From contig JAJDAD010000106.1 of assembly GCA_029262055.1 (NCBI GenBank), positions 1 through 37,561 on the forward strand: a stretch of DNA of 37,561 bases, written 5' to 3'. Positions 8,965-17,413 of the stretch are shown here, one piece after another. How positions within the stretch are numbered: the first letter of the stretch is position 1; every line of letters starts with the position of its first letter. The notes under the pieces are model-generated. The model made no database searches. It was not told where the DNA came from and saw only the letters and a program-made list of their open reading frames with translations. Position numbers and translations under genes: made by a program. The DNA is from Candidatus Zhuqueibacterota bacterium (GTDB taxonomy: Bacteria > Zhuqueibacterota > Zhuqueibacteria > Oceanimicrobiales > Oceanimicrobiaceae).

Positions 8965-9144
8965 AGGGATCGATCCTAAAGGTAAGAGAATAGCTCTTGC
9001 TCTTTAAAGAGGAGAAAAGCCACGAATAACGCCGCAAGTCGCTCGATGTCGGAACAAGTTGTTATCTTGCGATATTTCAACAACTGCACGAATCGAAGTC
9101 TGTCCCCGCATTCAAATGCAGACGATGTCAGCAATTCTATGCTA
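8965..9144. other. Intergenic stretch with no recognisable gene
   Basis: First part of a 660-base gap between the amino acid dehydrogenase and the small membrane protein. Open frames here are short, lack ribosome binding sites and have no family resemblance. The remainder of the gap holds an inverted pair of CACGAAG-triplet repeats and a promoter-like sequence, listed separately. Confidence 0.5.
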
Positions 9145-9170
9145 CCACGAAGAGCACGAAGTTCATGAAG
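9145..9170 (+). repeat. CACGAAG-triplet repeat, left arm of pair 1
   Basis: A 26-base unit in which the heptamer CACGAAG (last copy CATGAAG) occurs three times with a 9-base period, preceded by C. An inverted copy lies at 9394-9419. The same unit and arrangement recur at 27199-27224 and 27325-27350. Confidence 0.8.
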
Positions 9171-9393
9171 ATTACAGAGCAAAGCGCCTAATCCCACCTT
9201 CTTTGAGAAGCCCGAAATGCTAACTGATAAGAAACCTGACTGCTAAAGAGGTGGCTGACTTCAAACGAACTATCCGATAACGCAATTCTCTGGCCAAACA
9301 CTGCTCGTATGGTGACTCCGAAGACCTGGCCCAAACCACAATATACATTTGTCGTACAGCCAATTACCCGATTCGATAGTTCATCTAACTCCG

Positions 9394-9419
9394 CTTCGTG
9401 CCCTTCGTGTACTTCGTGG
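9394..9419 (-). repeat. CACGAAG-triplet repeat, right arm of pair 1
   Basis: Inverted counterpart of 9145-9170: read on the minus strand it is again C followed by three CACGAAG heptamers spaced by two bases. The arms enclose about 220 bases with no convincing gene, so the whole could fold as a long hairpin or be a small mobile cassette. Confidence 0.8.
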
Positions 9420-9539
9420 TCTAATTTTCCCGTTCAAACGATCCACACAGTTTCATTGCCAGGCAAATGCCTTGTCTTTGCCAACATAACATAGGAATGG
9501 TCAGTCTGAATTGCAACTCGATTAGTCGAAATAAAAGGC

Positions 9540-9580
9540 TTGACAATGTGTGTTGGAACCTTATATTGACGCGCTATAAT
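9540..9580 (+). promoter_or_regulatory. Promoter-like sequence before small membrane protein
   Basis: TTGACA (9540-9545) is followed after 16 bases by TATATT (9562-9567). A second overlapping pair, TTGGAA (9553-9558) and a perfect TATAAT (9575-9580), also has a 16-base spacer. Both point at the gene starting at 9624. Prediction from consensus only. Confidence 0.5.
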
Positions 9581-9623
9581 AGCGGAGCGTCTCGCCCCTC
9601 ACCAGTCAACCGGAGTCAAGGCT

Positions 9624-9935
9624 GTGCCAGATTGGATAATACTAATAGTACTCGGGATATTCCTGATTCATCTCTATGTATTTGGCAAACTCGCAATCGA
9701 GCGCAGGGAGCTGTACTACATCGTAGTCACGTTCACCTTTATCATGCTTGTCATCGCTTTCACGCTGCGTCTTTGGGCCCCTGGCCTCGAAGTCGGCGGC
9801 TATTCCCCTTTTTGGACTTTCCGCATTGCGGCATGGTGCAGCACGGCAGTGAGCCTCACCCTGTACACGCGACGCAAACTGCAGGCACGGACTCAGGCAC
9901 AGCGGGCACGGGTGACAAACGCACCTACTGAGTAA
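9624..9935 (+). CDS. Small hypothetical membrane protein
   Basis: A 103-residue protein with a GTG start and GGAG about 8 bases upstream, lying just behind a good sigma-70-like promoter. Three hydrophobic segments are visible: about 4-20 (WIILIVLGIFLIHLYVF), 31-51 (YYIVVTFTFIMLVIAFTLRLW) and 66-82 (FRIAAWCSTAVSLTLY). A basic, polar C-terminal tail follows. I do not recognise the family. It stands alone between the dehydrogenase and the convergent TPR gene. The promoter, ribosome binding site and membrane topology make it more credible than other frames in this gap. Confidence 0.55.
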   Translation: MPDWIILIVLGIFLIHLYVFGKLAIERRELYYIVVTFTFIMLVIAFTLRLWAPGLEVGGYSPFWTFRIAAWCSTAVSLTLYTRRKLQARTQAQRARVTNAPTE

Positions 9936-9983
9936 ATCAGATCTCAACATCCAACCTTAGAAAGCCGGACTCATTCTTTCCAT

Positions 9984-10019
9984 AGTTACCGTTGGTCCCG
10001 GAGTTACCGTTGGTCCCGG
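9984..10019. repeat. Two perfect tandem copies of an 18-mer
   Basis: The 18-mer AGTTACCGTTGGTCCCGG occurs twice back to back (9984-10001 and 10002-10019) in the convergent gap between the small membrane protein and the TPR gene. Two copies only; it could be a short slippage duplication. Confidence 0.75.
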
Positions 10020-10135
10020 CTCATGCTCGCGACCGACCCTGGATATTGGAGCTTAACAGATATTCGGACGGTCAACCCGGGAGTGGTGTTAATCGTAATT
10101 AGGTGGGTAATTCAGAAGCAGGCTGCGGGGGAAAG

Positions 10136-11644
10136 CTAATTGACGGATTTGCTCGGGATGGTCGCCCGGAAACCGTCAATCTCCGAGCGCAGTTCGGCAT
10201 CATCGTGGTCGTAGGCAGCGGCCAGCGAAGCCTGCGCTTCCTCGAACTTGCCGGTCTTAACGTAGCACTTTCCTAAATAGAACTGCGCCCACGGTCTGAT
10301 CCACTCTTTTCCCATGTTTTGCATTCCCACAACTTTGGTGAACTTGCGAATGGCCAGGTTGTAGATGTCGCGGTCGTAGAATTCACGGCCAACATAGTAG
10401 TAGAGTTCAGCCATGCTCAATGGCTCTGTGCTCGCGTTAACCGCACGCGCCTTGGCCACTGCGTCCTGGTACATCTCCATGATCTCGTCATGGTTACGGG
10501 TGCGTGAGGCGAGCTTGGAACGAACAAGCGGCTTCTTGATCCGCTTCCTGGCAACTTCGTAGGCGTGCTTGTGATCGGATTTTTGAACACGCCGATAGTA
10601 CTGCAATGCCTCGTCTCTTCTTCCCAGCAGGTCGAAGCTTCGACCCAGGTTGAGATTTGCCAATGCAAAGACCCAGTCAACATTGCCGGTTGATTCCGAA
10701 GCGTGCTTCAGCGCTTTCTGGTAGTTCTGGATGGCAGTGGGCAACTCACGTTGATTGTAGTAGAGATTGCCGAGTCTAAAATACGAGCTGATCACCAGCA
10801 CCGGGAAACGGGAAGCGCCGGCATCCCTGACCAACCGGTCAAGCGTCTCCAGCGCCAGCTCATTCCGGCCGACCTTTTCATAATTTTCTCCAAGCAGCAT
10901 CAGATAGCTGGCATTCTCCGGATAGAGTTCTGTCAACTGTTCCAGGTATGCCAGGGATTTTCGGTAGTCTTTCTCGATGTAAAGGTTGATGCTGCCTAAG
11001 AACAGCAGTGCCTCTGCCTGCGAATAGCGCCCCTTTTTTGCCGCCAGTTCCAATTCTGACAGTCCCTTCTTTCGGTCGGGCTCCAGTCCCAACAGGAAGG
11101 TGATCGGCCGGGCAAGTTTCGGGATGACATCAGTGTAGTAATGGTACAGTCCCAAGCCGAGATACGCGTCGTAGTACGTCGGATCCAGTTGCACCAAACG
11201 CTCCAGATAGGAGATGCCCTTACGTCCATACCAGTAGGCTTTCATCCACTCAGACTCCCAGCCATAGTACGCAGCCAGATACATGTGAGCTGTGCCGAGG
11301 TAAAACATGGCGTCCAGTTTCTGCTCTGCATTGTTAAGCCTGCGTTCGGCGGCTTCGATAGCAGACTTGGATAATTTGACAAACTGCTCGGAGAAAGCCC
11401 CGTGATTCTCTTCCAGTTGATAGCGGTAGTAGAAATTGACGGATTGCAGAAGATAGCCGCGGGGGTCCTCGGGCTCCATCTCAATCAAGCGATTAAAGAT
11501 CTTGGTGGCGCCATCGAAGTGTAAATTGTACCCTAGCTCAATCCCTTCATCGGTCAACTTTTGATAAAATTCCTGAGATCGAACGAGTGGTGCGATAAGG
11601 AGCAAACACGGCAGGACCAACCACTTTGTGCAGAGTATTCTCAT
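10136..11644 (-). CDS. Exported tetratricopeptide repeat protein
   Basis: A 502-residue protein with a signal peptide (MRILCTKWLVLPCLLLIAPLVRSQEF). The rest is helical repeats of the TPR kind, for example YDAYLGLGLYHYY, AEALLFLGSINLYIEKDYRKSLAYLEQLTELYPENASYLMLLGENYEKVGRNELALETLDRL and YRLGNLYYNQRELPTAIQNYQKAL-like units through to KCYVKTGKFEEAQASLAAAYDHD. TPR arrays bind other proteins; no enzymatic domain is visible. The ATG at 11644 was chosen over an upstream in-frame ATG at 11713 because it begins directly with the signal peptide. It is transcribed divergently from the radical SAM gene. A periplasmic or outer-membrane-associated scaffold is likely, but its partner is unknown. Confidence 0.82.
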   Translation of the reverse strand: MRILCTKWLVLPCLLLIAPLVRSQEFYQKLTDEGIELGYNLHFDGATKIFNRLIEMEPEDPRGYLLQSVNFYYRYQLEENHGAFSEQFVKLSKSAIEAAERRLNNAEQKLDAMFYLGTAHMYLAAYYGWESEWMKAYWYGRKGISYLERLVQLDPTYYDAYLGLGLYHYYTDVIPKLARPITFLLGLEPDRKKGLSELELAAKKGRYSQAEALLFLGSINLYIEKDYRKSLAYLEQLTELYPENASYLMLLGENYEKVGRNELALETLDRLVRDAGASRFPVLVISSYFRLGNLYYNQRELPTAIQNYQKALKHASESTGNVDWVFALANLNLGRSFDLLGRRDEALQYYRRVQKSDHKHAYEVARKRIKKPLVRSKLASRTRNHDEIMEMYQDAVAKARAVNASTEPLSMAELYYYVGREFYDRDIYNLAIRKFTKVVGMQNMGKEWIRPWAQFYLGKCYVKTGKFEEAQASLAAAYDHDDAELRSEIDGFRATIPSKSVN

Positions 11645-11943
11645 GTTTTTGCTGTTTTCCCCGAACATGCAAAGTCTCATATTGTAGCCAATATAACCAT
11701 CACCGTACTGCAATCAAATTAAAAAAGCTGTAACAATTCACTGGCTGTTGAAAAGGATACATAACATTAGAAACAAAGAGAGTTTGCTGCGTACCGGTTA
11801 AGGCCATGGCACGCGAATTTCTGTAAATATTTGTGCCGGAGTCCAGTATCTCCCAGCCCCAGGTTCCAGATCAGCGTTTTTGTTTGCTTTCACCGGAAAT
11901 TTGCAGTAAAATTGTCTTCGAATCGTAGTATGCGCCACTTGCA

Positions 11944-13290
11944 ATGCAAAGGACACAAATGCCTGAGACTGTTGACTATTCTGCAAAATTCCGGACTTTT
12001 TCAGCCAATTCTCTTTATAGAAAATTGCCAGCGGAGCAGCAACGCGACATCCGCAGGTTGTCAACAGACCACCTGTTGACCTTTCAGGAGTTCCGGCAGG
12101 TGGTCGAGGCCAGCCGGGATCTCACCATGTGGGGCGAGGGCAACCTGGATGAATGGTGGCGGGCACAACTCCGCGACACCGCCCTGACTGGTCGCAGCCT
12201 GAAAAAGCACATCCTGAAAAAATTGAATCACTATCTTGACCAACTGAGAAACTCACCGAAAGTTTACCCTGAGAATGGCCTGCCCCGGCCACGTGCACGA
12301 CAAAAGCTGCAGGTCGCCACGGTCCAATCCAACAAAAAAATACATGGCCTGTGCCCGGTCGCGTCACCGGAAACAGTGTGCTGCAACCTAAAGACGATTG
12401 ACGCGGTGGAGAACTGCGCCTTTGGCTGCAGCTATTGCACTATCCAGACATTCTATCAAGACCAGTTTGTTTTCGAGGCCGACCTTTCGGAAAAACTAAA
12501 GGCTATCCCAATTGATCCGGCAGTGTTCTACCACTTTGGCACGGGCCAGTCGTCGGATTCCCTGGTCTGGGGAAACAAGAACGGCAACCTGGATACGCTC
12601 TGCAGGTTCGCGGCGCAGCATCCCAACATCCTGTTGGAGTTCAAAACAAAGTCAGACAACATCCACTATTTTTTGGAAAATAAAATCCCACACAACGTTG
12701 TCTGCAGTTGGTCACTGAATACCCCCACCATCATTCAGAGCGAGGAGCATTTTACCGCTTCTTTGGACGAGCGCATTGGAGCGGCGCGGGCAGTGGCGGA
12801 TCTGGGCGTGAAGGTAGCCTTTCATTTTCATCCAATGGTTTACTATGCAGATTGGCAGCTCGATTATGCGGCAATCGCCACCAGGCTGCTGCAGCTTTTC
12901 CAGCCGGACGAGGTACTTTTTATCTCGTTTGGCTCAGTGACTATGATAACCCCCGCTATCAAGAAGATTCGCGAACTTGGCCAGCGGACCAAAATTCTGC
13001 AAATGCAAATGGTGCGCGATCCACACGGTAAGCTCACCTACCCCGACGAGACGAAAATAGCCATGTTTAGAACAATGCACCAGGCACTGGCTCCGTGGCA
13101 GGAAAGCGTCTTCATGTATCTCTGTATGGAAAAGGCCAGCATTTGGCAAGAGACGTTTGGGTTCGCCTATTCCACTAATGATGAGTTTGAACGGCAGTTT
13201 GGATTGCGGACGATGAACAAGCTGGTTAGAACCGATACGCACCGTCCGCACTTGCCCAAAAGTGAGGAGCGAATGTCGGTCAGGCATTAA
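11944..13290 (+). CDS. Spore photoproduct lyase-like radical SAM protein
   Basis: A 448-residue radical S-adenosylmethionine protein of the SplB-like branch. The [4Fe-4S] cluster motif is CAFGCSYC (C158, C162, C165), a CX3CX2C arrangement, within ENCAFGCSYCTIQTFY. Further family-like features are FGTGQSSDSLVW, LEFKTKSDN, NVVCSWSLNTP and VAFHFHPMVYY. In spore formers SplB repairs the thymine dimer 5-thyminyl-5,6-dihydrothymine in DNA. This window shows no spore genes, so the role could be repair of related lesions or another radical reaction. The N-terminal 140 residues are a helical extension. A second in-frame ATG at 11962 could be the start; neither has a strong ribosome binding site. The M24B peptidase follows on the same strand after about 160 bases. 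Confidence 0.8.
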   Translation: MQRTQMPETVDYSAKFRTFSANSLYRKLPAEQQRDIRRLSTDHLLTFQEFRQVVEASRDLTMWGEGNLDEWWRAQLRDTALTGRSLKKHILKKLNHYLDQLRNSPKVYPENGLPRPRARQKLQVATVQSNKKIHGLCPVASPETVCCNLKTIDAVENCAFGCSYCTIQTFYQDQFVFEADLSEKLKAIPIDPAVFYHFGTGQSSDSLVWGNKNGNLDTLCRFAAQHPNILLEFKTKSDNIHYFLENKIPHNVVCSWSLNTPTIIQSEEHFTASLDERIGAARAVADLGVKVAFHFHPMVYYADWQLDYAAIATRLLQLFQPDEVLFISFGSVTMITPAIKKIRELGQRTKILQMQMVRDPHGKLTYPDETKIAMFRTMHQALAPWQESVFMYLCMEKASIWQETFGFAYSTNDEFERQFGLRTMNKLVRTDTHRPHLPKSEERMSVRH

Positions 13291-13447
13291 GCAGGGCCGG
13301 CCAATCAAGACCATGAAAGCATGCTTTTGTCCGTCAGCAACTACTGGTCCCAGCATCACATCTAAGTTCCAAGTCTTCAGAAACAGAATTCAAAGGATGG
13401 GTTGTGTGACTGTCCTATCCATCAAAAATCCGGAGGGTGAACAAACA

Positions 13448-14827
13448 ATGTCTAAAATATTCCACCATATTCGCAAACGCCGTTGGCGCCGAGCACTCCC
13501 CTGCTTTGGACTGCTTCTGTTCTCGTCCGCTGTGTTGGCGCAGCAGCCATTTGACACAGAAGAGTTCAAGGCACGCCGGGCGAAGTTATTTGACAAAATC
13601 CCGGATGGCGTTGCTGTTGTGTTTGCTGCCCAATCCCACATGTATCCGATCAGGTTCCGGCAATCTCCGGACTTCTTCTATCTTACCGGGATAGAGGAGC
13701 CCGGCGCCTTACTCCTGCTCATCGGCCATTCTTCACAGGCTTACCTGTTTGCCCCCACGCGCTCGCAGCGCCAGATAATAATGGAAGGTCCCGGCGTCCT
13801 GCAAGTGGACGACGCTGCGCAAACCTACGGCTTGACCAGCGTCCGTGGAAGCGAGGATTTCTTCGGTTTTCTCTCTTTTCTTGTCGGTGAATCCAAGAAG
13901 CTCTATATGCCCCTCAGTCCGCCGGATAACGTGCAGGGCAGTCGTGGCGAGATGAAGATGCAGGCGATGAGCCGCTGGCAAGATCCGATTTACCGCGCTG
14001 AGCCTGAGCATCAGAAAGTGGTCGAATCGATCCAACAATGGCTGCCGCAACTGCAGCTCGAGAACCTGAACCCGCTGCTCGATGACTTGCGTTGGGTCAA
14101 AACCCCTTACGAAATCGAGCGTATGCGCCGCAGCGGTGACATCGGCGCCAGGGGCGTTGCACAAGCCATCAAGGGCACGGAGCCCGGAATGTATGAATAC
14201 GAGCTGGAAGCCGCCGCCCGCTTCGTTTTTACCAAACTGGGCGCACGCGGTGACGCCTTCACCCCTATCGTAGCGTCCGGACCGAACACCGTCATCTGGC
14301 ACTACGCGGCCAACAATCGCGAGATGCAAGCCGGGGAGATCGTGTACATGGATTACGGCTGCGACTTTGACTACTACACGTCTGACATCACGCGCACGTG
14401 GCCGGTTTCAGGCAGGTTTGCGGTTGAGGAAGAAAAAATGTACCGTTGTATCCTGGACGCGCGCAACGCTCTAATCGATGCAGTTGAGCCGGGTCAAACG
14501 ATTGCTGGGTTGAAAGACGTAGCCCAGAGTATTTATGAGAAGCACGGCTATGGCAAGGAATTTCAGGCCCTGCGGCGCTATGTCGGACACTTTGTCGGGC
14601 TCTCCGTGCACGACGTCCGGCCGTCACAATCCAACCGTCCGTTCGAGCCGGGGGTCGTCTTCAATGTCGAACCTATTCTGGAGTTTCGCGACCGGGAGAT
14701 TCACCTGAGATTGGAGGACACGATCCTGGTGACAGAGACAGGCGCGGAAAACCTCACCGCAGGGGTCCCTGCTGATCTGGAAAAGGTCTACTCGCTGATC
14801 AGTCAAAAAGGTCTGAGCATCAACTGA
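13448..14827 (+). CDS. Exported Xaa-Pro aminopeptidase (peptidase M24B)
   Basis: A 459-residue dinuclear-metal 'pita-bread' peptidase that removes the first residue from peptides with proline second. A signal peptide (about 1-31; basic RKRRWRR, hydrophobic core, VLAQQ) suggests periplasmic location, unlike cytoplasmic PepP. The aminopeptidase P N-terminal domain is seen in PDGVAVVFAAQSHMYPIRFRQSPDFFYLTGIEEPGA. Metal ligands are all present: D302 and D313 (MDYGCDFDYYTSDITRTWP), H381 (GHFVGLSVHD), E408 (NVEPIL) and E423 (LRLEDTILVT). The ATG at 13448 was chosen because GGAGGGTGA lies 8 bases upstream and the signal peptide follows; an open frame extends upstream to 13262 but overlaps the preceding gene. 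It would serve peptide scavenging. Confidence 0.92.
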   Translation: MSKIFHHIRKRRWRRALPCFGLLLFSSAVLAQQPFDTEEFKARRAKLFDKIPDGVAVVFAAQSHMYPIRFRQSPDFFYLTGIEEPGALLLLIGHSSQAYLFAPTRSQRQIIMEGPGVLQVDDAAQTYGLTSVRGSEDFFGFLSFLVGESKKLYMPLSPPDNVQGSRGEMKMQAMSRWQDPIYRAEPEHQKVVESIQQWLPQLQLENLNPLLDDLRWVKTPYEIERMRRSGDIGARGVAQAIKGTEPGMYEYELEAAARFVFTKLGARGDAFTPIVASGPNTVIWHYAANNREMQAGEIVYMDYGCDFDYYTSDITRTWPVSGRFAVEEEKMYRCILDARNALIDAVEPGQTIAGLKDVAQSIYEKHGYGKEFQALRRYVGHFVGLSVHDVRPSQSNRPFEPGVVFNVEPILEFRDREIHLRLEDTILVTETGAENLTAGVPADLEKVYSLISQKGLSIN

Positions 14828-15114
14828 AGAGTCGAACCACTTGATGCGAGCTCTAATACTCTCCAAGCTGCGCACTAGGCACGAATCAAACGTTCAGCGC
14901 CATTCAGGGGATTTTTTTTCGAACAGGAGAACAGACACGGGGCGAACCTCCTTCCAGGGATAACGGGGAAGCAATCATCAACAGTCCAGGCTGGATGTAA
15001 AAGGCAACGGGTGGGGCACAGAGGGATTACTGAGAAAATTAGAAACGTGGTTTAGAGCGACTTCGCAGGACATGCGTCTCCAGGCCGCCCGGGCGTGAAC
15101 ACACCAAAGCCCGT

Positions 15115-16869
15115 CTAAATCGTCGTAAAAGTCTTCGACAAATCTGCCTGTCCGCCCGCGGAGTCCGTCACCCGCAGCGTGATGGTGTGACTGCCGACGC
15201 TAAGTCCCGTCCAGCGCGGCAACCTCACTCCTTCGGAGGCGCTGTCTATTTCTCCATCCACGAGCCAGGTAAAATCAATGGTCTGGTCCGGATCGATATC
15301 AAAAGAATTGTTTGAAGAGACACTGATCGTACGACCGATAGAGACTCCCGCATGAAAGGCCGGCACCGGCGGACTGTTGGCCACGCTGAACAGTTGCCAT
15401 TCTCGGAGACTGGTCAAACCGTTGTCATTAACGACGTCGAGCCCGATTTCATAATCGCCCACCGGATGGTTCAGGTCTACGCGCAACAAGGGTGCGCTGG
15501 TATCGCTCAGCACCACAGCGGAACCACCAACCGGGCGCCAGTGCCAACTATACCTGTCGATACGCCTGCCGCCTTCACCAGCCTCCGAAGTCCCCGCATC
15601 AAGAGTCACGCTCGTGGCATTTTTCGCTCCCCCGTTCTCGTCCAGCCCGTTGAAGACAAAATTCGCCACCGGCAGCCCCGGGACGGTTAGTTGTTGCTTG
15701 GTGAATTCACCCGTATCGCCGTGACTGTCGGTTACCTGTAATGTAATGTCATAAATCCCACCCAGCACCGCTAAAGTGGGAGTCGCCTGGTTGTCATACT
15801 CCGGCATTTCCATGCCATCGAGGAGCCATCTAAAAGTGAGGACTTCTCCCGGGTCGATATCGCTGGATGTATTGCTGGTTACGCTAATTTGCTCAAGCGC
15901 AGACGTGCAGGCAAACAGAGCCTGCGGCGCTGTGTTTACCACCTGCAGTTGCGCCCACACGGTGTCGGACTGGCTCCCCTCCTGATCGGTAACGATCAAC
16001 CCAACCCTGTTGTCCCCGACAGGTGTGAGCAATTCCGTGCGGAAAATACTGGTCGTGACTTGCGCCAGAACATTCAGATCATTTTCCGGGCTGCTCAGCA
16101 ACCACTCGTACTGCTCGATCCTTCCTTGTGGTGACGCGCTGCCAGAGGCATTCAGAGTAATTTCCTCCCCGTTGCCGGTCTCGTTGTCGGGCAGAATCTG
16201 AAATACTGCTTCCGGCCTGGAATTATCGATGGTCATGCTGCTGGTGCTTGTCGCACCGTGTTCGTCCGTTATCGTCAACGTGATGGCGTAGTCAGCGTAA
16301 TAGTTGAACGTATGCGCAAACGGCGTCAACACGTTTCTTTCCAGAGAGGCCCCATCCAAGTCCCAGGCGGCGGTCACTATCTTGCTGTCCGGATCGGAAG
16401 AGGTGCTGGCGTCAAAACTGTAGGTGAATTCTCCGCTGTCAATGTTGCGTGAGATGGTCTCAAAGCTTACCACGGCCACCGGCGGCTTATTGCTACCCAT
16501 GAAGACTCTGATTTCCCCGGCCACCTGTTCCAGGCCATCGAAAACTGTGATCTCAATCTGGTGTGCGCCCAGGTTAAAGGGCTCAAAAGTCGCCTGAACT
16601 CGCCCGGCCGATGTTCTCTGTCCGAGAACGACAAGCCCCGTCGCACCGACAACCCGGCTGCTGATTTCGGGTTCCTGCGACGCTTCATCTTGCGCAACAA
16701 ACTCAAACGGGTATGATCCCCCCTCGACGTAAACCAGGGTGTCGGCGGCAAAGCCAACCACTTCCAGAGTGGGTGCGACATTACTGGAAACCAGTGGGTT
16801 ATCTTCTTTTCTGTCCGAACAAGCCGTGAGACAGCAAAGCAGCACGGCCGGCACAAAGAACTTCTTCAT
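15115..16869 (-). CDS. PKD-repeat lipoprotein at the end of the T4SS operon
   Basis: A 584-residue lipoprotein: the signal peptide ends in the lipobox LTAC, with the acylated cysteine at residue 17. The mature protein consists of tandem PKD/Ig-like domains, recognisable by units such as YSFDASTSSDPDSKIVTAAWDLDG, YAITLTITDEHGATS, LNASGSASPQGRIEQYEWLL, DIDPGEVLTFRWLLDG and SHTITLRVTDSAGGQ. I count roughly five or six modules. PKD domains mediate protein or carbohydrate contacts on cell surfaces. The gene follows the barrel-like gene after 43 bases, on the same strand as the whole type IV secretion cluster. It may fill the slot of the VirB7 outer-membrane lipoprotein or display an adhesin. That placement is inference; VirB7 proteins are normally tiny. 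Confidence 0.82.
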   Translation of the reverse strand: MKKFFVPAVLLCCLTACSDRKEDNPLVSSNVAPTLEVVGFAADTLVYVEGGSYPFEFVAQDEASQEPEISSRVVGATGLVVLGQRTSAGRVQATFEPFNLGAHQIEITVFDGLEQVAGEIRVFMGSNKPPVAVVSFETISRNIDSGEFTYSFDASTSSDPDSKIVTAAWDLDGASLERNVLTPFAHTFNYYADYAITLTITDEHGATSTSSMTIDNSRPEAVFQILPDNETGNGEEITLNASGSASPQGRIEQYEWLLSSPENDLNVLAQVTTSIFRTELLTPVGDNRVGLIVTDQEGSQSDTVWAQLQVVNTAPQALFACTSALEQISVTSNTSSDIDPGEVLTFRWLLDGMEMPEYDNQATPTLAVLGGIYDITLQVTDSHGDTGEFTKQQLTVPGLPVANFVFNGLDENGGAKNATSVTLDAGTSEAGEGGRRIDRYSWHWRPVGGSAVVLSDTSAPLLRVDLNHPVGDYEIGLDVVNDNGLTSLREWQLFSVANSPPVPAFHAGVSIGRTISVSSNNSFDIDPDQTIDFTWLVDGEIDSASEGVRLPRWTGLSVGSHTITLRVTDSAGGQADLSKTFTTI

Positions 16870-16912
16870 ATTACCTCAAGACTCGTTTAGTCATCATACA
16901 GGGACCTGACAC

Positions 16913-17404
16913 TCAAAACACTAACTTAAGGCCAGCCCCGGGCAGAATGCGGCTGTTAAAGAAGTCAGACCCGAGAAAGACCAACTGCCTCACTTCAACA
17001 GACAGCACAAGCCACCAGGTCGGATAGTATTCAAGCTCCGCATTGAAGCTTGCGCCGCCGCTAAAATCATCGGCTTTAGTTGCCGCTGCGCTCTCACCTT
17101 CCGTGTGGACAATGAAGACCCCGGCGCCTCCCGAGATAAACACATCGTTGAATCGAAACAGCCACCGGCTAACATCCAAACCCGCGCCGAAATTATCGAT
17201 GGAAAAACGCTCAGTATCATCCCTGAAATAGATGCCCCTTAGCGCAAAATCGGTCCGGACATCCAGTTGTCTGCTCCAACCCACCGTAGCATAAACATCG
17301 GAGGCGGCAACCCTGAGTGAGTTAGCTCGTACCATCTTTTGGTATTGAGCCTGGGAACTCCCGAACAGGGTCAGTAGCGTGATGCAAACAACCACAGGTT
17401 TCAT
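16913..17404 (-). CDS. Small outer-membrane beta-barrel-like protein of the T4SS operon
   Basis: A 163-residue exported protein with a signal peptide (to about SSQAQ at 19). Alternating polar and hydrophobic stretches typical of an outer-membrane beta barrel follow: VYATVGWSRQLDVRTDFALRGIYFRD, FGAGLDVSRWLFRFNDVFISGGAGVFIVH, FNAELEYYPTWWLVLSVEVRQLVFLG, ending in GAGLKLVF with a terminal phenylalanine. It starts 9 bases after the TraN stop, so it is certainly in the operon. In Bacteroidetes conjugation loci the gene after traN is traO, also an exported barrel-like protein of similar size. Equivalence is suggested by position and form but I cannot see clear sequence identity. Confidence 0.65.
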   Translation of the reverse strand: MKPVVVCITLLTLFGSSQAQYQKMVRANSLRVAASDVYATVGWSRQLDVRTDFALRGIYFRDDTERFSIDNFGAGLDVSRWLFRFNDVFISGGAGVFIVHTEGESAAATKADDFSGGASFNAELEYYPTWWLVLSVEVRQLVFLGSDFFNSRILPGAGLKLVF

Positions 17405-17413
17405 TTTGGTCTT

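Noticed and set aside
9145-9419. CRISPR-like array of CACGAAG units
   Set aside because: The heptamers repeat at 9-base period within 26 bases, with no 25-40 base spacers and no cas genes; the arms are inverted to each other.
13262-13447. N-terminal extension of the M24B peptidase
   Set aside because: It overlaps the preceding gene, lacks a ribosome binding site, and would hide the signal peptide beginning at 13448.
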